From Gammaproteobacteria bacterium (lineage in GTDB: Bacteria; Pseudomonadota; Gammaproteobacteria; Arenicellales; Spongiicolonaceae): DNA of 10,713 nucleotides. The position numbers and the translations under genes are program-made. Every line of letters begins with the position of its first letter. Position 1 is the stretch's first letter. The stretch lies in assembly GCA_007570945.1 (NCBI GenBank), contig RKSH01000025.1, positions 1 through 10,713 of the forward strand, read 5' to 3'. Under the pieces are notes generated by a model. That model was not told the origin of the DNA, searched no databases, and saw only the letters and a program-made list of their open reading frames with translations. This document shows, one piece after another, positions 5,460-10,713 of this stretch.

Positions 5460-7262
5460 ATGCAGAAAGTTGCCGCCGCCGATGCCGCCGATGCCGCCGC
5501 CGCCGAGGTTTTGACCGGGGCGGAAATCGTGGTGCGGTGTTTGCGCGACGAGAAGATTGAATTTATTTTCGGCTATCCGGGCGGGGCGGCGCTGCACATT
5601 TACGACGCGCTGTACCGCCAGGACGAAGTCAAGCACGTCCTGGCCCGCCACGAGCAGGGCGCGGCGCATGCCGCCGACGGTTATGCGCGCGCCACCGGCC
5701 GGCCGGGGGTGGTGCTGGTGACTTCGGGGCCGGGCGTCACCAACACCATCACCGGCATCGCCACCGCCTACATGGATTCCATTCCCATGGTGGTGATTTG
5801 CGGGCAGGTGCCGCGCCACTTAATCGGCGACGATGCGTTTCAGGAGGTGGACGCCTGTGGCGTGTCGCGGCCGTGCGTCAAGCACAACTTTCTGGTCAAC
5901 GACGTCAGCGAGCTCGCGCTGACCATCAAGAAAGCGTTTTACATCGCCACCACCGGCCGGCCGGGGCCGGTGTTGGTGGACATTCCCAAGGATGTCACCG
6001 CGCAAACCGCCCCGTACCGCTACCCGCGGCAGATTCGCATCCGCTCCTACGCCCCGGTGCACCGCGGCCACCCCGGGCAGGTGCGCAAGGCGGTGCAACT
6101 GTTGCGCGATGCGCGGCGGCCGATGATTTACACCGGCGGCGGGGTGGTGCAAAGCGGCGGCGCGGCGGCCGCGGCCCTCACCGACCTGGTGCGCATTCTC
6201 GGCTACCCGTGCACCAACACGCTGATGGGCCTCGGCGCGTTCCCGGCCAGCGACAAATTATTCGTCGGCATGCTCGGCATGCACGGCACTTACGAGGCCA
6301 ACATGGCCATGCACCACTGCGACGTGCTGCTCGCCGTGGGCGCGCGCTTTGACGACCGCGTGACCGGCGAGTTGTCTACTTTCTGCCCTTACGCGAAGAT
6401 TATTCATGTGGACATCGATCCGTCCTCCATCGGCAAGAACGTGAAAGTGACGGTGCCCATTGTCGGCGACGCCGGCAAGGTGCTGGCCGACATGGTGGCG
6501 GTGTTGCGCGGCGGTGGCAACGGCGGCGCCGGCGGCGGCAACCGGCACCTGGGCGGTTGGTGGAAACAGATTGAAGAGTGGCGCGCGGTGGACTCGCTAC
6601 ACTACGACCGCGGCAGCGCGCTCATCAAGCCGCAGTTCGTCATTGAAAAACTGCACGAGGTCACCAAAGGCGGGGCTTTCGTCACCTCGGACGTGGGCCA
6701 GCACCAGATGTGGGCGGCGCAGTTTTACAACTTTGACCGGCCGCGCCGCTGGATTAACTCCGGCGGCCTCGGCACCATGGGTTTCGGCCTGCCGGCGGCC
6801 ATGGGCGTGCGCCTCGGCCATCCCGAGGCCACCGTGTGCTGCGTCACCGGCGAGGCCAGCATCATCATGTGCATTCAGGAACTGTCCACCTGCAAGCAGT
6901 ACGACTTGCCGCTGAAGATCATCAACCTCAACAACCGCTACATGGGCATGGTGCGCCAGTGGCAGGAGTTTTTCTACGACCGCCGCTACTCGCACTCGTA
7001 CATGGACGCGCTGCCGGACTTTGTCGCGCTGGCGGAGAGTTTCGGCCACATCGGCGTGCGCGTGGAGCGCCCCGGCGACGTGGAAGGCGCGCTGGTTGAG
7101 GCCATCAGCGACAAGGACCGCCTGGTGTTCATGGACTTCATCACCGACCAGACGGAAAACGTCTACCCCATGATTGCGGCCGGCAAGGGCCACCACGAGA
7201 TGCACCTGCGCTCCGCCGCCGGCGGTGACGGCGGCGCGCCGGCCGAGCGCGAGTTGGCCTGA
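5460..7262 (+). CDS. ilvI: Acetolactate synthase large (catalytic) subunit, IlvI/IlvB
   Basis: The thiamine-diphosphate enzyme that joins two pyruvates to 2-acetolactate, or pyruvate and 2-oxobutyrate to 2-aceto-2-hydroxybutyrate, the first shared step of valine, leucine and isoleucine synthesis. At 600 residues it is slightly longer than typical. Visible features are LTGAEIVVRCL (18-28), FGYPGGAALHIYDAL (37-51), the activating glutamate E65 in RHEQGAAHAADGYARATG, TSGPGVTN (88-95), the FAD/central-domain segment GARFDDRVTG (294-303), and the C-terminal ThDP/Mg site from 463 with NNRYMGMVRQWQ (491-502). The metal-binding GDG-type motif reads GEA, with Glu at 465 in place of Asp. The N-terminus (3-16) is an Ala/Asp simple repeat and residues 351-361 are Gly/Asn-rich, both probably unstructured. 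AGG at 5455-5457 is too close to the ATG to be a normal ribosome binding site. ilvH follows after 9 nt. Confidence 0.96.
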   Translation: MQKVAAADAADAAAAEVLTGAEIVVRCLRDEKIEFIFGYPGGAALHIYDALYRQDEVKHVLARHEQGAAHAADGYARATGRPGVVLVTSGPGVTNTITGIATAYMDSIPMVVICGQVPRHLIGDDAFQEVDACGVSRPCVKHNFLVNDVSELALTIKKAFYIATTGRPGPVLVDIPKDVTAQTAPYRYPRQIRIRSYAPVHRGHPGQVRKAVQLLRDARRPMIYTGGGVVQSGGAAAAALTDLVRILGYPCTNTLMGLGAFPASDKLFVGMLGMHGTYEANMAMHHCDVLLAVGARFDDRVTGELSTFCPYAKIIHVDIDPSSIGKNVKVTVPIVGDAGKVLADMVAVLRGGGNGGAGGGNRHLGGWWKQIEEWRAVDSLHYDRGSALIKPQFVIEKLHEVTKGGAFVTSDVGQHQMWAAQFYNFDRPRRWINSGGLGTMGFGLPAAMGVRLGHPEATVCCVTGEASIIMCIQELSTCKQYDLPLKIINLNNRYMGMVRQWQEFFYDRRYSHSYMDALPDFVALAESFGHIGVRVERPGDVEGALVEAISDKDRLVFMDFITDQTENVYPMIAAGKGHHEMHLRSAAGGDGGAPAERELA

Positions 7263-7271
7263 GCGCCGCCC

Positions 7272-7775
7272 ATGGAAGAGCGGCGCAGAATTATTTCCAT
7301 CCTGATGGAGAACGAGGCCGGCGCATTGTCGCGCGTCGCCGGCCTGTTCTCGGCGCGCGGGTTTAACATTGAGTCGCTGACCGTGGCACCCACCGAGGAC
7401 AGCACGTTGTCGCGCATGACACTGGTCACCGACGGCGACGAGGCGGTGATTGAGCAGGTCACCAAGCAGTTGAACAAGTTGGTGGACGTGGTGAGACTGA
7501 TGGACCTCACCGACGACCGCCACATCCAGCGCGAGTTGATGCTGGTCAAGGTGGAGGTCACCGGCGAGGCGCGCGAGGAGGTCAAGCGTCTGGTGGACAT
7601 CTTCCGCGGCAATGTGGTGGACGTGGGCGAGACGCTGTACACCGTGGAACTCACCGGCGCCGGCGACAAGCTGGACGCTTTTCTCGAGGCGCTGTCGCCG
7701 AACCGCATCGTGGAGGTGGTGCGCAGCGGCATCTCCGGCATCGCCCGCGGCGGCCGCGCGCTCACCGTGCGCTGA
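7272..7775 (+). CDS. ilvH: Acetolactate synthase small (regulatory) subunit, IlvH/IlvN
   Basis: The regulatory partner of the large subunit; in this family it stimulates catalysis and confers feedback inhibition by valine. At 167 residues it is the two-domain IlvH type rather than the short E. coli IlvN type. An N-terminal ACT domain spans about 5-79 with NEAGALSRVAGLFSARGFNIESL (14-36), in which G17 and N32 correspond to the valine-binding region. It is followed by the C-terminal small-subunit domain (about 85-165), ending in the usual GISGIARGGRAL. The ATG at 7272 is 9 nt after the ilvI stop. There is only a weak GAG (7261-7263) as ribosome binding site, so translation is probably coupled to ilvI. 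Nothing appears truncated or missing, so valine feedback is expected but not demonstrated. Confidence 0.95.
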   Translation: MEERRRIISILMENEAGALSRVAGLFSARGFNIESLTVAPTEDSTLSRMTLVTDGDEAVIEQVTKQLNKLVDVVRLMDLTDDRHIQRELMLVKVEVTGEAREEVKRLVDIFRGNVVDVGETLYTVELTGAGDKLDAFLEALSPNRIVEVVRSGISGIARGGRALTVR

Positions 7776-7781
7776 GCGGCC

Positions 7782-7844
7782 ATGCCGCGGGCTGATTTTC
7801 TGTTGACCCTGACTCTTTCACCCGACCCAGCGGAGGAACCATGA
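7782..7844 (+). CDS. Possible 20-codon leader ORF overlapping the ilvC start
   Basis: An ATG at 7782 opens a 20-residue frame (MPRADFLLTLTLSPDPAEEP) whose TGA overlaps the ilvC ATG in an ATGA, in the 65-nt gap after ilvH. Its core FLLTLTL is rich in Leu and Thr, and Leu is an end product of this pathway. It has no ribosome binding site of its own, though it starts 6 nt after the ilvH stop and could be reached by re-initiation. Its ATG falls within a small GCGGC-CAT-GCCGC hairpin (7776-7788). It could be a translational coupler, a leader peptide, or chance; the last is quite possible at this length. Confidence 0.25.
   Translation: MPRADFLLTLTLSPDPAEEP
7832..7838 (+). promoter_or_regulatory. 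Strong ribosome binding site of ilvC
   Basis: GGAGGAA lies just before the ilvC ATG at 7841 and is the best Shine-Dalgarno match in the window. Most other genes here lack one, which suggests that ilvC is translated independently and at a high level. Confidence 0.75.
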
Positions 7845-8857
7845 AAGTTTTCTACGACCAAGACGCCGACCTGTCCATTATTCAGGGCAAGGTCGTCGCC
7901 GTGATTGGCTACGGCTCCCAGGGCCACGCCCATGCCAACAACCTGAACGACAGCGGCGTGGAAGTGGTGGTGGGCCTGCGCGCCGACTCGCCGTCGCGCG
8001 GCAAGGCGGAAAAAGCCGGGCTGGCGGTGGCCGCCGTGCCTGATGCGGTGGCGCGCGCCGACGTGGTGATGGTGCTGGCGCCGGATGAAAAACAGCCGGC
8101 GCTGTTTGAGTCCGACATCGCGCCGCACCTGGCGCCCGGCGCGGCGCTTGCCTTCGCCCACGGCTTTTCCATTCACTTCGGCTTCATTAAACCGAAGGCC
8201 GACAACGACGTGTTCATGGTCGCGCCCAAAGGCCCCGGCCACCTGGTGCGCTCCACCTTCACCGCCGGCGGCGGCGTGCCGACTCTCATCGCCGTGCAGC
8301 AGGACGCCGGCGGCCGCGCCCGCGACATCGCGCTGTCCTACGCCTGCGCCAACGGCGGCGGCCGCGCCGGCGTCATTGAAACCACCTTCCGCGAGGAAAC
8401 CGAGACCGACCTGTTCGGCGAGCAGACCGTGCTGTGCGGCGGCGCCACCGCCCTCGCCCTGGCCGGGTTCGAGACGCTGGTGGAGGCCGGCTATTCGCCG
8501 GAGATGGCCTACTTTGAATGCCTCCACGAACTTAAATTAATCGTGGATTTAATTTACGAGGGCGGCATCTCCAACATGCGCTACTCCATTTCCAACACCG
8601 CCGAATTCGGCGACCTGACCCGCGGCCCGCGAATTGTCAACGACGCCACGCGCGCCGAGATGAAGCGCATTTTGGAGGAGGTCCAATCCGGCAAATTCGC
8701 CAAGGAATGGATGGAGGAAAACCGCAGCGGCGGCAAAAAGTTCCAACGATTGCGCGACCGCGGCCGCGCCCACCCGGTGGAAACGGTGGGCGAAAAATTG
8801 CGCGCCATGATGCCGTGGATCCAGGCCGGCAAAGTGGTGGACAAGTCGCTGAACTGA
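7841..8857 (+). CDS. ilvC: Ketol-acid reductoisomerase, class I (IlvC)
   Basis: Catalyses Mg-dependent alkyl migration and NADPH reduction of 2-acetolactate (or 2-aceto-2-hydroxybutyrate) to the dihydroxy-acid, the second shared step of branched-chain amino acid synthesis. The 338-residue length marks the short class I form, unlike the longer class II enzyme of E. coli. The N-terminal Rossmann domain has GYGSQG (23-28), and the cofactor loop GLRADSPS (45-52) carries R47, S50 and S52, the pattern of NADPH-using enzymes. The catalytic residues all fall at standard positions: H107, Mg ligands D190 and E194 in ETDLFGEQ, E226 and E230 in FECLHE, and S251 in SISNTAEFGD. The ATG at 7841 has a strong GGAGG upstream. 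It lies 65 nt after ilvH, with a possible small ORF in the gap, and is followed after 22 nt by psd. Confidence 0.97.
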   Translation: MKVFYDQDADLSIIQGKVVAVIGYGSQGHAHANNLNDSGVEVVVGLRADSPSRGKAEKAGLAVAAVPDAVARADVVMVLAPDEKQPALFESDIAPHLAPGAALAFAHGFSIHFGFIKPKADNDVFMVAPKGPGHLVRSTFTAGGGVPTLIAVQQDAGGRARDIALSYACANGGGRAGVIETTFREETETDLFGEQTVLCGGATALALAGFETLVEAGYSPEMAYFECLHELKLIVDLIYEGGISNMRYSISNTAEFGDLTRGPRIVNDATRAEMKRILEEVQSGKFAKEWMEENRSGGKKFQRLRDRGRAHPVETVGEKLRAMMPWIQAGKVVDKSLN

Positions 8858-8879
8858 CGGTGTCGACGGTGGCGCAACA

Positions 8880-9533
8880 GTGAAAGCCGCGAGCCAGCCG
8901 CTGATAGCCAAAGAGGGCTGGGGCGCCGTCGCCGTCACCCTCGCCGTCGCGCTGGCCGCGACCTGGCTGGCCGGCTGGTGGTCGCTGCCGTGCTGGCTGG
9001 TGCTGGTTTTTGTCCTGCAATTTTTCCGCGACCCGAAGCGTGCCGTGCCGCAGGGTGACGGCCTGGTGGTTGCCCCGGCCGACGGCAAGGTGGTGTTCGC
9101 CGGCCGCGCCGAGGACCCCTACCTTAGACGGCCGGCGCTGATGGTGAGCGTGTTTATGAACGTGTTTTCGGTGCACGCAAACCGCGCGCCGCTGGCCGGG
9201 GAGGTGCGCCGGATAAAATATTTCCCCGGAAAATTTTTCAACGCCGCCCTGGACAAATCCTCGGCGCAAAACGAGCGCAACATGATATGGATTCACGGCG
9301 ACGCCGGCGCCGATGTGGTGTGCGTGCAAATCGCCGGCCTCATCGCCCGCCGCATCCTGTGCCACGCCAGCCCGCACCAGCGCCTGCGCACCGGCCAGCG
9401 CTACGGCTTCATCCGCTTCGGCTCAAGAGTGGACCTTTACCTGCCCGAGCACGCGCAACTGAAAGTAAAACTCGGCGACAAAGTGCGCGGCGGGGCGGAT
9501 GTGGTGGCGGAACTGGGCCCGCCTCCGCAATGA
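8880..9533 (+). CDS. psd: Phosphatidylserine decarboxylase proenzyme (short type)
   Basis: Converts phosphatidylserine to phosphatidylethanolamine at the inner membrane using a pyruvoyl group formed by self-cleavage. The 217-residue product is of the short form. Visible features are a hydrophobic N-terminal segment (about 14-48) for membrane association, FFRDPKRAVP (48-57), ADGKV with D68 (67-71), FMNVFSVHANR with H99 (92-102), the QIAGLIARRI segment (150-159), and RFGSRVDLYLP (179-189), where cleavage between G181 and S182 would give the alpha chain with its N-terminal pyruvoyl. The start is a GTG at 8880, 22 nt after ilvC, without a clear ribosome binding site. The TGA overlaps the next gene's ATG by 4 nt. 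The order ilvI-ilvH-ilvC-psd is one I recall from beta/gamma proteobacteria, in which pssA commonly follows; here it does not. Confidence 0.93.
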   Translation: MKAASQPLIAKEGWGAVAVTLAVALAATWLAGWWSLPCWLVLVFVLQFFRDPKRAVPQGDGLVVAPADGKVVFAGRAEDPYLRRPALMVSVFMNVFSVHANRAPLAGEVRRIKYFPGKFFNAALDKSSAQNERNMIWIHGDAGADVVCVQIAGLIARRILCHASPHQRLRTGQRYGFIRFGSRVDLYLPEHAQLKVKLGDKVRGGADVVAELGPPPQ

Positions 9534-10660
9534 ACCGCGCGGTGCGTAATTTCGGGCAAGTGTTCACACCGGACCGCATTGTCCGCGAAATGCTGGCGCT
9601 GAAAAAAAACCACGGCGGAACTTTGGAGCCGGCCTGCGGCGACGGCGCGTTCATGCGGCATTTGGGCGCCGACTGCGTGGGGGTGGAAATTCAGCGCAAA
9701 CTCGGCGGTGACAGCCGCATCATTCACGCCGATTTTTTCGCCCGCCCGCGCGCGGAAAAATTCGCCACCGTCATCGGCAACCCGCCATATGTTCGCTTTC
9801 AGGATATTTCGCCGGCCACCCGCGCGCTGTTGCCTATGGAAAATTTTGACCGCCGCGCCAACCTCTATTTGTTTTTCATCGACAAATGCCTCGACCACCT
9901 GCGCGCCGCCGGCGAATTAATTTTCATCACACCGCGTGATTTTTTCAAGGCCACCTGCGCGCGCAAACTTAACCGCCGTCTGTTCGCCGAAGGCGCGTTC
10001 ACCCATTGCCGGGAAACCGGCGACGAAAGAATTTTCCCCGGCTTCTCCCCGACCTGCGCGGTGTGGCGCTGGCAGAAAGGGCGGCGTGGCAGAAGCCTGG
10101 CCGATGGCCGGGTGTTTCGTTTTCAGGCCGGGCAAATTTGGTTTGATGCGCCGGGCCTTGTCTGCAAAAAAACCCGCACCGTCGGCGATGTGTTCACGGT
10201 CAAAGTCGGCGCGGTCAGCGGCGCCGACCGAATTTTCACCAACCACAAACGTGGCTGCACCGATTTTGTCTGCTCGCAAACCGCAAAAACCGGCGCCACC
10301 CGCCGCATGATTTACAACCGCCACGACCCGGCCCTGAACCGCCATAAAAAAATTCTCTTGCAGAGGCGCATCCGCAAATTCAACGACCGCAATTGGTGGC
10401 AGTGGGGCCGCGCCTATCCCGAGTCGCCCGCGCCGCGCATTTATGTCAACTGCAAAACCCGAAACGAGTCGCCGTTTTTCCTCCACCGAGCCACCGCTTT
10501 TGACGGTTCGGTACTCGCGTTGTTTGCAAAACAACCGACCGACCTCGCCGCCGCGCTGGAAAAATTAAACAAAGCCGACTGGCGGCAACTCGGTTTTGTT
10601 TGCGGCGGCCGTTTTCTGTTCACCCAGCGCTCCCTTGAAAACGCGCCGCTGGATTTATAA
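9530..10660 (+). CDS. N6-adenine DNA methyltransferase (Eco57I/TaqI-type)
   Basis: Predicted to transfer a methyl group from S-adenosylmethionine to adenine N6 at a specific DNA sequence. The 376-residue protein has the order of gamma-type amino-methyltransferases: GQVFTP (9-14, motif X), EPACGDGAF (33-41, motif I, SAM binding), an acidic E53 in VGVEI, D68, and NPPY (84-87, catalytic motif IV). The remainder (about 180-376) is a basic, aromatic-rich region with RRMIYNRHDP and NWWQWGR, consistent with target recognition. The ATG at 9530 overlaps the psd stop (ATGA); the frame is open further upstream inside psd, but homology starts here. No restriction endonuclease gene is in the window, so it may be solitary or its partner may lie downstream. 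A-runs are visibly more frequent than in neighbouring genes, hinting at different base composition and possible acquisition. The target sequence cannot be predicted. Confidence 0.88.
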   Translation: MNRAVRNFGQVFTPDRIVREMLALKKNHGGTLEPACGDGAFMRHLGADCVGVEIQRKLGGDSRIIHADFFARPRAEKFATVIGNPPYVRFQDISPATRALLPMENFDRRANLYLFFIDKCLDHLRAAGELIFITPRDFFKATCARKLNRRLFAEGAFTHCRETGDERIFPGFSPTCAVWRWQKGRRGRSLADGRVFRFQAGQIWFDAPGLVCKKTRTVGDVFTVKVGAVSGADRIFTNHKRGCTDFVCSQTAKTGATRRMIYNRHDPALNRHKKILLQRRIRKFNDRNWWQWGRAYPESPAPRIYVNCKTRNESPFFLHRATAFDGSVLALFAKQPTDLAAALEKLNKADWRQLGFVCGGRFLFTQRSLENAPLDL

Positions 10661-10713
10661 ACTGATTTCCTTTCCATGCCCCTCAAACCCAAATTCCCCC
10701 CCCCCCCCGGGGC
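10661..10713. other. Short tail with homopolymer C run at the window end
   Basis: After the methyltransferase stop there are 53 bases. An ATG at 10676 opens a frame reading MPLKPKF followed by prolines to the window edge, which could be the start of another gene, but the prolines come from a run of 13 C (10696-10708) followed by GGGG. Such a run at a sequence end suggests an assembly or sequencing artefact. No terminator is seen. Confidence 0.4.

Noticed and set aside
7776..7800. Intrinsic terminator after ilvH
   Set aside because: The GCGGC/GCCGC stem is only 5 bp with a 3-nt loop, and only a short TTTT occurs several bases later; ilvC continues the same pathway.
7803..7831. TTGACC as the -35 of an internal ilvC promoter
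   Set aside because: No -10-like hexamer occurs at 16-18 nt spacing; the sequence there is GC-rich.
7163..8527. Long antisense reading frame (454 codons) over ilvI, ilvH and ilvC
   Set aside because: It lies entirely opposite three strongly supported genes; its composition (Ala, Gly, His, Val rich) is typical of antisense to GC-rich coding DNA.
9287..9529. Upstream extension of the methyltransferase inside psd
   Set aside because: Its sequence is Arg/Pro-rich shadow translation of psd, and motif X (GQVFTP) lies nine residues after the ATG at 9530 as expected.
1..10713. tRNA, rRNA, CRISPR array, insertion sequence or attachment site
   Set aside because: Intergenic gaps are all 65 nt or less, and no cloverleaf, regularly spaced repeats, transposase or flanking target duplications were seen.

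Overview
The window is a GC-rich, gene-dense piece of a bacterial chromosome with every recognisable gene on the + strand. Its protein families and gene order suggest a pseudomonadote (proteobacterium), most likely of the beta/gamma lineage. The evidence is a class I ketol-acid reductoisomerase, an acetolactate synthase large/small subunit pair, the order ilvI-ilvH-ilvC-psd (from memory, common in Beta- and some Gammaproteobacteria), and a cytosolic-type malate dehydrogenase of about 325 residues. No 16S or other marker gene is present, so anything finer than this is a guess.

Region 1 (1-1065): a short upstream stretch with a possible extended -10 element, then malate dehydrogenase (mdh). Region 2 (1073-5402): four tightly packed genes, namely a family 2 glycosyltransferase, a peptidase M19 (membrane dipeptidase)-like protein that has lost several metal ligands, a 546-residue conserved protein of unknown function, and a DUF3726-like protein. 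Gaps are at most 55 nt, or the genes overlap (26 nt and 4 nt), so they look co-transcribed and possibly continue from mdh. No function can be assigned to this set from sequence, and it is the most promising uncharacterised part of the window.

Region 3 (5403-8857): the branched-chain amino acid operon. A short intergenic stretch with a TATACT box directly before the start codon leads into acetolactate synthase large subunit (ilvI/ilvB), small subunit (ilvH/ilvN) and ketol-acid reductoisomerase (ilvC). Together they take pyruvate (or pyruvate plus 2-oxobutyrate) to the dihydroxy-acid precursors of valine, leucine and isoleucine. A 20-codon reading frame with a Leu/Thr-rich core sits in the ilvH-ilvC gap and overlaps the ilvC start codon. 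Region 4 (8880-10660): a short phosphatidylserine decarboxylase proenzyme (psd), overlapped by 4 nt by an N6-adenine DNA methyltransferase of the Eco57I/TaqI type, which sits where pssA is commonly found.

The last 53 bases hold no supported gene and end in a 13-base C run followed by GGGG, which looks like a contig end or sequencing artefact. No tRNA, rRNA, CRISPR array, insertion sequence, attachment site or convincing intrinsic terminator was seen. The sequence is rich in GCC/GGC trinucleotides, so inverted repeats and long antisense reading frames arise easily by chance and are treated cautiously.
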